This document shows positions 1 through 12,720 of a stretch of DNA of 64,000 bases, one piece after another. The notes under the pieces are model-generated. The model was not told where the DNA came from. It saw nothing but the letters and a program-made list of their open reading frames with translations, and searched no databases. Position 1 is the stretch's first letter. Each line of letters starts with the position of its first letter. Origin of the DNA: Stercorarius parasiticus (lineage: Eukaryota; Chordata; Aves; Charadriiformes; Stercorariidae); assembly GCA_013396915.1 (NCBI GenBank), contig VWZL01002499.1, forward strand, positions 159,477 through 223,476, written 5' to 3'. The position numbers and the translations under genes are program-made.

Positions 1-2583
1 TCACATTTACTGAAATATCTTTCATTGAATGGGATTGATACCTTAAACCAAATCAAAGTCACAAAAGCCTATTTGAGTAAGATGCAGTATTATTTCATTT
101 TAAGGAAAGGCTTATGAACCAAAATAAATAGGTTTGTCAAGCTTTATTTTTCTCTCCCTGTCCAATTTTGTCTGGCGCTTAGTCATTGAATTTTTGAAAC
201 ACCGTCCTCCACAAAATCTAACTGTATTTCTACATTTTCTTTTCTCCTAATACAGGCTAATCAGATCAGTTTTCAAATTGTTCCCATCACCTGTTTTTCT
301 TTCTGATCTGCATGTCAATAAACCCGGTTCCAGTTTTCACCGTCTCTGCTTTGGCATTCAAGTGTCAACTTCATTAAAGCTGAATGAGATTTTAAAGTTC
401 CTTCATGTACCTGTTCACTTCTTGGCAGCCAAAAATTCAACTCTGTAGAATTGGGAAAATACACTTTAAAATTTGATCTCCTGAAGTAGTCCAGGTCTAA
501 AAAATTCAAATATTAAAAGTATTTACATTTGAGAAAGTTTAGATGCTTATGAGACAGGGTTTTTTTCTAATGTTTTTCTGTTGCTATCCTAGGGTATTCC
601 AAAGCCCGGAGGATTTATTTTTGTTCTTCAAGTCATGCTGCTCTGTGTCTGACACTTAAGTTAAATGCTGTCATTCAGACACTTGTCTTGAATTAGCCTT
701 GTGCTAATACTTGTAAGTCATTTTAAATTTCAGCTCATCTATAGGAAGTAATTTATAATTTAATCAGGTGCCTAAGCGGTGTTTAGCTTTGACTGTATGA
801 AAACACTCTGATCTTCAGATTTACACAGCTGATATTTTTGTGGTGTGCCAAGAAGATTTATTTTGTTAGTTTGTCTTACACAACTGCAGGTGATCAGGCT
901 GTGAGGAAAGCTGTGTGCTTATTTAGATGCCACAATGTAGAGCTACAAGACTGGGGAAATCATGTTGCATTGATTTCAGTTAGTCTTTCTGCAGTTCAGT
1001 ATGTATCCGGCCCAACTGTGAAGTAGTAAATTTAGTCCAATTTCTTCAAAAGTCCATAGTATTTGAATGTTTTTATTTAAATTATCCATTCAAACAGCTG
1101 TCAACACAAACTGCTATGTGTTGTAAGGTGATACTTTATTGCTTTGGATTTCATTCCATACTTTGCTCTTTTTTGTTAGCAGAACTGAATGACGTCAGCC
1201 ATAAATAGTCCAGTCTGTATACAAGAATATGGTGAGGTAACGTGTTACTTGTTAAAATTTAGAGTATTTAATGTCCAGTGTCGTAAAGTATTTATTTAGT
1301 TCCAGAATGTCCATAGAATATAACATACATACGTGATTATGAAGGGCTGTGGTCTTTAAATTTATTTGCATTATCTTTAGTTATTCATTTGACATAGGTT
1401 AAAGTCTTTAATGCAAACAATTACAAAGCTTTTAGAACTTCTGAATACGTACTTGACGAGAAAACAAACAGATTGTATCTCATTTCTTAATGTGCGGAAG
1501 CAAATCTCTATTGGAGATGCGTGACGGTGTTATGTGTATTAGCGTTTGTGTGTAGGCAAACGTCTTTTAGGGTACAAGCTGTAGGGTTACTTGAGTTGAA
1601 ATTCAGTGTAGTCAACAGAGGAGCAGAAGAGGCAGGATGTGTCTCATCCCTAAGGTAATTCTCAAACTGGTAACTAAATGTTTAATTAACTTTTAGAAGA
1701 AAATGGGCGCTACATTGATAGTGGTTATTTTTTTTCCTAGCTTTAACGTGGTAGAAAAACTTGAATAATGGCCAGAACTTCCAAGTTCTCCTGTACTATT
1801 TTTACAAAGAGTTACTGTGCCAACACGTCTGATGTAAGAAGTGTGCTTATGTGGATAGTGTTTGATTGTCACCATTCTGCAGCTGCTACATCACATATTG
1901 CGTAGTTAAGACATAACTAAGCAGTGGCTAAGGTGTTGATTACAGCTTGTCAAGCATTTCAGGCTGCTCCTCTATACTTAATTGAAGTAGATATTTTCTA
2001 AAAGTATGGGTCTCCAGCAACACCACTAAATTTCAGAAGTTTCTGTTTTATACCATTTTAAACTATTATACAGGAAAAGGTTTCCTTTAAATTGATTTTT
2101 GTTTTCTCAAATGGAGAAATGAAATTGCTTTGGATCCCTTTCAATGTCATTTCTGAAAGGTTTCATTTTTATTGTACAATTTTGTGGGCAATTGAACAAT
2201 AATGTAGAATAGACTACCTTTTTATTTCTGACACTATAATACAAGTCTAACAAAACATAAAAATGCTTAGCATTGAAGTAGGCAGCTATTTTTGTCCGGA
2301 TGTGCAACTAATGCATCTTATATTTAGCTTTTTGTTTGATTATAAATTCTGCAGGGCAGGGACTTCTATGTAATAGGTGTAAAGAGCTTGTAAAAAAAAT
2401 AGAATGATTCTGCATAAATTATATTCTATGATAGCATTAACAATAAAATAACCTCCTTGCAGTCTTTCTATGTTTCTTTGCTGATACCTATTTACAAGAA
2501 AACTGTGCTGAAGTGAGAAGTGAGATCCTGATTCACCTGAAGGCATGAGAGATTTTCTGGAATGAAACAAGAGTATAAGTTAA
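1..2583. other. Probable SLC36A4 intron, no gene recognised
   Basis: AT-rich sequence without recognisable coding exons, RNA genes or young repeats. All open frames are short and do not resemble known proteins. Assignment to an SLC36A4 intron is inferred only from the terminal exon at 25271 on the + strand; this stretch could also lie upstream of the gene. Confidence 0.4.
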
Positions 2584-3110
2584 GAGACCCCACCTGGAGT
2601 ACTGCGTCCAGCTCTGGAGTCCTCACCACAAGAAGGACATGGACCTGTTGGAGCGGGTCCAGCAGAGGGCCACGAGGATGATCAGAGGGCTGGAGCACCT
2701 CTGCTATGAGGACAGGCTGAGAGAGTTGGGGTTGTTCAGCCTGGAGAAGAGAAGGCTCTGAGGAGACCTTATAGCGGCTTTCCAGTCCCTAAAGGGGGCC
2801 TACAGGAAGGATGGGGAGGGACTCTTTATCAGGGAGTGTTATGATAGGACACGGAGTAACAGCCTCAAGTTGAGAGAGGGTAGATTTAGATTGGATATCA
2901 GGAAAAAATCCTTTACTGTAAGGGTAGTGAGGGACTGGAACAGGTTGCCCAGGGAAGTTGTCAATGCCCCATCCCTGGAAGTGTTCAAGGCCAGGCTGGA
3001 TGGGGCTTGAGCAACCTGGTCTAGTGGGAGGTGTCCCTGCCCAGGGCAGGGAGGTTGGAACTAGATTATCTTTAAGGTCCCTTCCAACCCAAACCATTCT
3101 GTGTTTCTGT
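2584..3110 (+). mobile_element. CR1 LINE, 5'-truncated, sense strand
   Basis: The left part translates to the C-terminal end of the CR1 ORF2 protein (leader YCVQLWS-like, then [20 protein letters not shown] and [17 protein letters not shown]). It runs through the 3' UTR motif gtgggaggtgtccctgccc and ends in a decayed attctgtgtttctg tail. The copy is 5'-truncated, as most CR1 insertions are. An in-frame TGA at 2759-2761 interrupts the ORF2 remnant, so it is inactive. The 3' UTR type (aggtgtccctgcccagggcaggg) matches the CR1-F/Y-like group rather than the J-like group at 3290; the subfamily label is a guess. Confidence 0.93.
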
Positions 3111-3289
3111 TATAAAAGTGGTAGTGTTTTTTATATGGCATTTAGCACAGTGAACTCCTGCAAGAATGATATCATAGATGTCCAAATATTTATCACCACA
3201 GTGTCTTACCTTATCATTGCATTCATTATCCCTCTGATATCTTCTTTCCTTGAGAATTGCTACTTCCTCTATTGTTTCACCTCTTTCCG

Positions 3290-3701
3290 TCTCTCTTATG
3301 AGGAGCAGCTGAGGGAGCTGGGGGTGTTCAGCCTGGAGAAAAGGTGGCTGAGGGGAGACCTTCTCGCTCTTTACAACTACCTGAAAGGAGGTAGAGAGGT
3401 GGGAGTCGCTCTCTTCTCCCATGTAACAGGCGATAGGACAAAAGGAAACAGCCTCAAGTTGCGCCAGGGGAGGTTTAGACTGGATATTAGGAAAAATTTC
3501 TTCACCAAAAGGATTGTAAAGCATTGGAACAGGCTGCCCAGGGAAGTGGTGGAGTCACCATCCCTGGAGGTATTTAAAAGACGGGTAGACACAGTGCTTA
3601 GAGATATGGTTTAGTGATGATTTTTGTCAGAGTTAGGTTGATGGTTGGACCAGATAATCTGAAAGGTCCCTTCCAACCTAGGCAATTCTATGATTGTATG
3701 A
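3290..3701 (+). mobile_element. CR1 LINE (J-like tail), 5'-truncated, sense strand
   Basis: This copy begins within the ORF2 C-terminus ([20 protein letters not shown]) and stays open to the terminal RDMV stop. It continues into a 3' UTR containing gttaggttgatggttggac and ends with attctatgattgtatga. The open frame (last about 108 codons) shows modest decay. The tail type differs from the CR1 180 bp upstream, so the two are separate insertions in the same orientation. Confidence 0.93.
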
Positions 3702-6700
3702 AAGCTGCAATAATGTAATGATTCTATGTAAACTGCAATAGAACTGTATGATATAGCTCTCTTGACAGGCTCTCTGGGTGCATCATCTCGCTGCCTCTGC
3801 AACTCCTCCTCAGATGCTTTCTCCTCTCTGCTTCTTTTGATTGCATATTACCTAGGGAGGAAATTAAACCATGTGTTTTTATCACATTCCTTTAAATTTT
3901 TTTCTGAAAATGTATTTTCTTTTGAAAATTTAAGCTGACTTTTCAAAGACGTTTTTAAAGTGTAATTTATTAAACTCCTTCAGGAGGAAAGTTAGAATAA
4001 AAAATGTTTTGTTTTACTTTAGTAAATTCAGTAACAAGATTGCAAGAAAAGCTGGAATTTATTTACTTCCCTTTGACATCGTAGAGATAGTCAAAGGATT
4101 GTAGGTGGAATAATACAGCCTCTAAGTAATTAAGAGTCTTAAGCTCTGTTTGCCAAAATGTCTTTGACAGTGAGTTTTGTTCCATTCCTTAATTGTATGT
4201 TGCTTCAGATATTTTTAGATTACAGGTAGAGATTGTACTTTATACAGAAAACTTCATCCCCAGTTCTAGTTTGCACCTTGCAGTAATGCATTTCGGTTTA
4301 ATTTTAGTTTCTTACAGCAGCCGACAAAGGAGCTGTTGCCCACCTGTAACTTGAGTGGGTGTATCTCCCTTTGGAAATTAGGCTGCTGTGTTAGAAGCCT
4401 AGTGCAACTTTTATATCCTATTTAAAGATTAAGGTACCGGAGACTTAGTCTGTAAAAATGGGTCTGTTTTATCTACGTTTCCTATTGAAAAGTTGCAATT
4501 TTACTTGCAGTGTTACAACTGAGAATAAGATGCCAAATCACTTTGAATAAGTAGCTAATGTGGTTTTCTGTTGAGATTCCTGCTTGGGACCCCACGTCTT
4601 TCTATTAAAAGTCTGCCTGTGACGTAGCTTTTGAGTGATTCTGTGCCTCATTAGTCCTTTTATTAAAGCCTGGGCCATTAGGTCCCATCTTGTGGACAAA
4701 TTTGATAGAACCACAGAGTTTCTGCAGAGCTACGATAATCACTTCTCCAGCCATCTACTAACTTTTTGAGGAGTTGGATAAGAACCTCCTCTCATCCCTT
4801 CTGAAATGCTGTGTGGGTGAAAGCTACTCTTCATCTTGGTGATGAAGAATAGGACAGTCTCTTCTGAAGGATGATCAGCGTATTGCCCTGTGGAGAAAGA
4901 GTTGCTGAATTCCTCACTTGGGCCAGGAGATAAGCATAAACATGGCCCTGTAGTAACAGAAGTTCTAGCGTGATCTGTTTGACAGATCTTGCCTATATGA
5001 TATGGGGTGAGGGGGTGTCTCAAATTTTAAGGCTTTTATTTATGTAGAAAAATAAACTGAAGCTTCTAGGAGTAAATTCTTTAAAGGTTGTCCAGTTACT
5101 GTTGTCACTTGTGTAGTTCTAGTTCCAAACTGGACTTCGTTATCATTTGTCCCCTGGCAGAGGGATTCTAATCCTCCAGACTTTCCTGCTTTCTCCAGCT
5201 ACGTCAGTTAGTCTAATAAAAAATACTGCTTTCACCACAAAGTTAACTTAATTTTAGTGACTATCTGGTTGCGGGTATGAACATTCATAGTTCAGGAAAG
5301 TCCAAAGCTAATGTTTTAAAAAACATGAACCTTTATTTCTTTTTTATTTATCTGATTTTGTTTATTCTTAGTAAATACTGATGTCTTTCTTTTAAAACCT
5401 CAAGTTCTGACTTATTTTCATCCCTTGATATCAATGTCTTCTTTGCTTTCCTGTCCCTAGACATTACACCAGAAGAGACCATTACTTGATCAGTCTGAAT
5501 TCATGAGTAACACTGGCTGATGAATTGTTTTGGTTTGGGTTTGTTTTTTTTTTTTTTAGTTTCAATAATCTGTGTTACACTTCACTACATTTCTTAGGCT
5601 AGTGTGCAGTCTTAAACTAAAGACAATATGGAAATATTGCACTATGAAGTATTTTCCAGATATATCTTGCCTTGGCTTCTTGCTGTTGGGTTTGTTTGTA
5701 CCAGATTTAATTAGTTTACAGAACTATTTTGTGCCCACGTCCCCCTTTCCTAGTCTTGGTTATGTTGTGTGCAGGAATAACATAATTTTTCTGTCCTGAC
5801 TTGCAATTTTGTGTGCATCTCCAATGAGTGTAGTAGCTCCTTTGCCATTACGGGGACTTGCTCCCAAGTTACTTGCTCAGCCAGACCTGTAGGTACTTCT
5901 CAGGGTCACTGCTCTCCGTCACCGTGTCACCTGTAGGTACCTCTCCGTCCCTGTGTAATGTTCTGTAACTAGGGCCGCCATTCCAGGTCTGAGGCTTCGG
6001 TTCTAGTTAAAGGTGCGCTGGGTCTTAGAGTTGAAAACTTGCGCTTTTCTAGAAAAAGTGTTAGGTTTTCTAAAGACCAAGTGGGGAAAACCATAGAGAA
6101 TCTGTTGGCTTCTGATTTTGGGGTGGGGTTTTTTTTTTCTTAGTTTCTTGTGTGGTTTTTTTTTTTTTTTTAATCTACCAAATTATAAGTTAGTAATTGT
6201 ACAACAGGTTGTCATTAATTAGAGAAAATATCTTAAACATTGTAGCAAAGGTTAAACCTGTTCTGGGGCAAAATGTTTTTGTTTTTTTTTTCAGTGTTTA
6301 GCAGAGCTAAAGCACGTAGCTCAGGAGGGAGTTGTGCTGAACTGGTTTTGGTATGGAAATTAAAGGTGAAAACAAAAGACTTTGGTTTTCTAATGGAGTG
6401 GTTTTGAAGAAGATTTTTAAGGTCTAATATCTGAAGAAGATTAAACTAGCGTGAATAAGGATAAATGACCATAATAAAGGAAAGGAAGAGACAATAAAAG
6501 AATGAAGAAACTATATTCTGAAGATAAAGATATTGTGGTAATATAACTTAAATAGCAATCTCTTATTCTTAGTAATCTCTTTCTTTTTGTGTTTGAGGAA
6601 CCATCTGAAGTGATTGCTTTTATCATGGCAGAAGCCCTCCTTTAGGTTTGGATTCATTTTGTGTTGTTACTAATTCTCAGTGTATTGTTTCATTGTCCTT

Positions 6701-9700
6701 TCAGTGGTAGGTTACAGCTTACATCCCAGAAGTTCTTAAAAAAATCATTACCTTTATGACTCAAAAGAGATTTTCACAGACAATCCTGTCTCTTTGTGAA
6801 AGCCAGTTTACAGCAAAAGAATAAGGGAGTCTGTTACCCATAGGATTTGTCTGTTTAGAGCACTAAATGAAAGACGTCTACTTTTTTAAGCTTGCTTGTT
6901 AAAGAAAACATACATTTATGGTGTTTCTATTTATTTAGTCAGTTATTTCTATTTCTCCACATCGCAGAAAATGAAGTTTGAAATTGTTACTCAGTGAAGT
7001 CCCAGGATTTTTAGCCGTAAGAATTCGGCCTAGGGCTGGCTTCCCTCGTACATCTTTACCCTGTCTGACTGTTGTGCTGCTGAGTCGACCTCTATTTCTT
7101 CCAGTATCCCCTTACGAACGTGGCTTAAGGAAAGGGAAGCACAGCTTTCATACCTCTCCCTCATTCCATTGGGATTTATCACAAATTGTTTTCCCTTTCT
7201 TACAAAGTTATGTGTATATATTTGGTGGCATCCAGTCAGCCTGGAATGATGTGTTTGGTCAAGAGGTCTTCCCCATGGCTCTGGCTTAAAAGAGGGATGG
7301 GAGAGCCAGTGAATCCCTTAATTAATTTTCCTCTTTGCAGACAGGACATTTAGGTGGCCAGTAGAGACGTGCTGTCTAATTAGTAAGTTGGAAGCTGCTG
7401 AACATTGTTCTCTCCTGCTGAGGAGCTAGCTCAGTAAAACTGAACTACTCCTTAAGTAAAATGTTTAACTTTGGGAAAAGGTAGGTACAAAAAATTCAAC
7501 AAAACCAGCTAAGCAGTATTTACTCAAATAAATTCCTTTAATTGACAATGAAGTCTATCAAGTACTTAATAGGGGGAGTTATGATGTTACTTAAGGTACT
7601 TTTGAAAGTCATTTAGATACAATTCAAAGTTGTCTTCAGATATATGCTGTAAATAAGACCTATCAAGCATTGCTACTAAGAGAGAGAATGAATATGACTG
7701 GGGAGCAAAGTAATTCTCTGAGGAAAGAAAACTGAAAATTATTGTCAATAACACAAAAAGTGTTTTTCCCTTCAGGAATATATGTAAAATATGGAGCAAA
7801 AAGCTAAGAGCTGTTATTATCAGTTTTTGAAACTTACATACAGAAGCTACTTCTGCTTTGGAGTATTGGTTTCTAACTCAAACAAGGAAACAAGATGAAA
7901 AGGGAACCATAGCCCAGCTATTGTCTGTCGGATTTCATTTCTCTTTGGATATCCTGTCCTCACAACAAGCTTGTAGAAGAAAATGATCGAACTAGTAGAG
8001 CTAATGGATTAGTAAAATGTTTCAAGCAATGATGTGTACATGTTTTAATGTCTTGGCCACAAATGCGGCACACGGAAAAAATTGGTTACTGGGCAAGGAG
8101 GAAATACACATATCTGGGTACAGTTTTGGTTTACAAATAGTTGTCATTTTGTTTTAATTTTCTAGCGGTAATTATTTTTCCTAATTAACAGCAGACCAGC
8201 AAGATAATCAGCTGTGGCTCTAGTAGAGGCAAACTGTTCCGGTGAATTCCCTGCTATGGGCTCTGCCCATGCCGAGAATTCAGCGGGGAATTGACACTTC
8301 CATGCATGACATCGGCGGCACTCAGGATATCACTCAGATGACAAGGGGCATTTAGGTAAGATTTTATTGAAATTTAAGAGTGGCATGGCGTCAAAATGAT
8401 TGCGTTCCTTTAGCAGCACTACTTGGTAGAGAGCAAACTCTGCTTTCCCAGGGATGGCAGGGGAAGTGCAGTCAGCATCTCCGATTGACCGCAGTCTTGT
8501 GTGAGCTCATGTGAAAATGAGTGAAAACTGCTCTTACCCATCTGTATTACTAGGTTAGCATGAGAGAGCATTTAAAATTTGAAAAGCGAAATACCATATT
8601 TAATGTATACTGAGTTAAAGAATTTCGGAAATTGATTGCAAGTCTCTCGAAATGAGCCCTGGCAGGACATCTGCTGCTAAGGTTGGGTTGCTTTTAGCAA
8701 GATGGTTGCAACTAGCAGGAGGTCCTGAACGCAGACTTCTAGTTAGAAAAGCCCTTTATTTTCAAAATTGTTTCCTAATTTATAGACGAGGAAAAACGTT
8801 TTTCCGCATGCATAGGTGGATCTTGGTACAGAGCGCCACATGTGCAGAGGTTTTCTTTCAAGATGCTAGAAATGATAGGCAGATTGCACGTAAGCCTGTT
8901 GGATATTGTGAAGGATAAGGGTAGGAAAAGCATTTCTTGAGAATATTCAAGAGCTTTTTCACTGTATATTGAAAACAATTGGCAATAAAAAAAATATGCA
9001 GGGCCAGCAAAGTATAAGTTTTCTGCCGGTTTGTATACTGGCATCCTAGTGCTTCTTTTCAGTAAAAGTGAAACATTGCTTTGCTTTAAATTGTTTCTTA
9101 AAAAATTACTTCCTAGCTGGAATTAGTCACTCCAGGCATTTTCTTTGCTGGTGCTTCAAATAAGCATTAAAGCTAAAATATTAATGATGCCTTAGTGTTA
9201 TTCGTGATTAGTGGCTTGATAAGCTGGTCCTCACAACAGGCTTTCAAAATGCCTTTCTTGTTTTAGAAAGGATTGGAGAGGAATTGCTGGCTGTTAGCAG
9301 CTTGTTGTGTCTTCTGAACTGCCGTCGGTCAAAATTAGCAATTTTTAAAATTTTACTTTGTTTTGTTTCCTCTACCCTTACCATGTATAATGGGCAGCAA
9401 AGTTAACTTCAAGTCTTGAGATACAGATGGAACTGTGTGGGAATTAAATCCTCTGTGACGTTGTTATAATGACTTCACCAGCCTGCTGCAGAGTTAGGAC
9501 AGCCTTAAAATGTCAGAGCAAAACTAAGACAAAAAAATGTATAGCATAGTTAAACGAATTACATCCTTGCAGTGTTACTTTTTCATATTACTGTTTTGTT
9601 TTCTTTTTATGTGATTTCCTTTCCCCGCTTTACTGAAATATTGCAAATAACTGTGAAGAGGAAAGTGCTTATGAATGGCTGTATGATCTGCTCATGTGGA

Positions 9701-12575
9701 TATACTTGCTAAATTCATGCCAGAAACGGAAGAGATGGATAAAACCTTGTCCTTTCCTCTTCTTCCTCATTGAAGGACTTTCTTTTTTACACTATATTCT
9801 TGAGTGCTTTGTCTCATCCAAAAGAATCGCTTATCTTGAGAGTGTATAAGGTATCTTGTGATAACAAAAGGAAAGGATAAAATCTGGGCATTCCTTAGTA
9901 CCAAACCTGTTCTTTATTTCATTTGTAATAGATCCTTTAAGGTCTTTGGGAGATGATCTCATAGACCTCACTGAGATCGAGCCTGGAAGAGCAATCCAGT
10001 CTTGAATGTGTGCCTGATCTGTGTCCGCATTCAGTGCAATTAAGTACCTTTTTTTTTTTTTTGCTATACCTTTTTGCTTTTCATACAGTAACTGAAGTTA
10101 AGTATTATTTTTATGATTAACTATAATCAATATTATATAATTTTTGTAAAATACATAAAATACATTCTCTAAAATAAGTAAATAAAATATTTTAGTAATT
10201 AAGTACAACTACACAATAAACATACTGGGTAATTCATTCCATGGGGTACACACTAAAGTTTCATTTACTCAAATAGGGAGCATTACCGCTGCGGTGTGGA
10301 TATTTGCTGGTGGGCCTGAGAGTAAAATTTTGACTTACTGTGTTTTCTGACCATGTTAACCACCCTCCACGGTGCTCTGTGGTGTTTAGCCGTGCCTAAC
10401 CTATAAAATAAGATTTTCTGTGACATGCTGTTTACGTTCAAGCTTGATCCAACCATCAGTTTTCGTTTATCCCCAAAAGAAACAGTCAACACTGATCTAC
10501 CTTACAATAAGCCCCTTTTACTTAAATCTACATCTGCTATAATTTTTCTTCCTTTTTCTTGATCCTCTTAATCCATTCTGATACACTTTGATATTACCAT
10601 TCTTCTGTGAGTATTTTCATAATTCCTTTTTCTCATTTCTTTGATGACTTTTTCGTTAGAGGAGAACCAATGAGGGGAAATTCTTCCCCATCTGATCTGT
10701 GAACAGCAGTTTCATCTCTTCTAATTGACAAAACTTGTGGCAATTTTATGTTCTTAATGGTTCACTTGTTTTCTAAATTGGATCTTAAGATTGACAATGG
10801 GCAGATCGATATTCTAACTCCACGGTTATAATCGCACCTTAAATCAGTATTTACAAAGCTCTTGGCAAGGAGTAGACTGCTCCCTCAATTTAGGTTAATA
10901 GTAAAGCAGTGCTCCAACAGCCAGATCAATATTTTGGGAACAAAAAACAGTATAAGGTTTTTTTTCTATGCTTATCCCACAAGACTGTTTTCGTTTAACA
11001 AAAGTGCTTTAAATTTGAATATTAGATATAGTCTCATACAGAACTAACGATGAAGTCATTGCATCAAATATTTGACAGTAAAAAATGAGTTTTGATTAAT
11101 TTCAAGCATACTGTAATTCACTTTTTTGTGTTAATTTACACTATTTTTAGTAACACAAAGACCAGAGACAGCAAGTGTACGTAATAATTTCCACAATAAT
11201 ATTCCAATAAATTTAATTTATTTGTCTCCAAGTACACAGACAGTATTGCGTACTCTGAAGAATTTTTGTTGGCTGTATTCTTTGATCTAATTAAGCTGGC
11301 TGATTTTAGCCTTATCAGAAGTAAAATAAGTCTTAGTAGTAATGCAACAATTATGTTTACTTGTTGTCATTAGGAAGTGACAAAAGCTTTAACAGTCATG
11401 CAAAAAGGACGTGTTATTTGAGAGGTCTCTTGGCTGGAAGAAAAAGATTAATATATGATTGCTGACAGTAAAAATGGTTTATGTATCTTGCCAAATAAAT
11501 CGTGGTATCGTCATCACGTAGGAAGTGCTAATGGAAAGAGAAGCCTGGTGGTTCTCAGGGACTTGGCTTGTGTTCTGCAGGGGGATGGGGTTTTCTCATA
11601 AAGCCTTTTCTCCTGCAATACTGAGCCACAGTATTTTTTCCTAATTTCAAGGGAGAATGTTCTCTGAAAGCTGTATCTTACACGAGCCCACGCTTAAACA
11701 GGTAAACTGAAGCCAGTGCCTATGTTCTGTGTCTGCTTTCACATGTCCTTTTATGTTGACATTGAACTTTGGGATAATGTCAGTTTATATCCTGAAAAAG
11801 AAAATCCTGTTATCTTTAATTGTTTATTGTTTAATTATGCTGCTAAGTAGAAACATAATACCTTATTTAAATTAAAGTTTATTTAGTGACTTTTATCTGA
11901 AATCTTACCTTCCTTCCACACTCTTTTTGAGAATGAAAGAGAGATTGAGTTTAAACATTAACTCAACAGCAACTGTTGAGGAGAAAAGAAAAGTTGTTTT
12001 TTTTTTCCTGTGGAAAGTTAGATAACTATTATCTAAAGAGCTGCGGGATAGACATCGGCACCATGCTTCACCCTCATCTCAGCTGAGCTATAACTGGAAG
12101 CATATTCATGACTTGGCAGGTTTTTGCAACTTTATTTGGAACTGATACATTCAAGGATGTTGGCAGCGGTGGTTGTAATGCCTGCTAGTTAAAAAATTAT
12201 AATACAGTAATATCTTGTGCTTGGTATTTAGCATTGCCTTTTATCCTGTGGGATTCTGTTTTGCTTTCTAAAGTCTATTTACACATAATCATTTCACTGT
12301 CCATTTAAAGCATTACCAAAGGATTATGGTGGATCTCGATATAGGAAGAAAACCATCCCTAAAAGAGAATGCAAAGCGTTTGAGGATAGCGAAAAGAGGT
12401 GTCTGATCACATAACACCAGCTCAGTTCCTTATTTACCATTTCTCGTGTAGGCACGTAGACAATTAAAAGTAATGCTCTTTGATATCAGAGTTTCAGCAT
12501 AAGAATTAAAGCTCTAACAGCTAATGCAATGATACCAAAGTGTATTATCGATCATATCGATCGCTGTCAAAGTGC
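3702..12575. other. Probable intron, no gene recognised
   Basis: About 8.9 kb of AT-rich sequence with no recognisable exon and no CR1 copy I could identify. It contains T-runs at 5544-5557, 6129-6138, 6156-6171 and 10049-10062, and a small hairpin-like GC-richer patch at 8241-8297. The absence of CR1 over this length contrasts with 14.5-23.4 kb. Confidence 0.4.
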
Positions 12576-12720
12576 CTTACAGAGGAACTCACTATTATTG
12601 TTGCCATTTGCAGATAAGTAAGCTGAGGGTGGGGAGGGGAAGTGACATGCTCAAAGCTACTAAACAGACCGTGCGAGTGAAACATGCCGAAAACAGGTTT
12701 CCTATGCATAGATTAAAAGC
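12576..12720 (+). repeat. MIR/CORE-SINE-like remnant
   Basis: The order of motifs follows the MIR core and 3' region. There is a tattattg-type stretch, then gccatttgcagataagtaag (the 'ccattttacagatgaggaaactgagg' position of MIR). After that come ggggaagtgacatgctcaaa ('aagtgacttgcccaaggtcac') and a decayed end. Divergence is high, as expected for an amniote-age SINE. The open frame across it (12572-12913) is probably accidental. Confidence 0.6.

Noticed and set aside
2958..3614. 218-codon + strand open frame
   Set aside because: It runs out of frame through the end of one CR1, across 180 bases of unrelated sequence and into the ORF2 tail of a second CR1. It is a chance fusion frame, not a gene.
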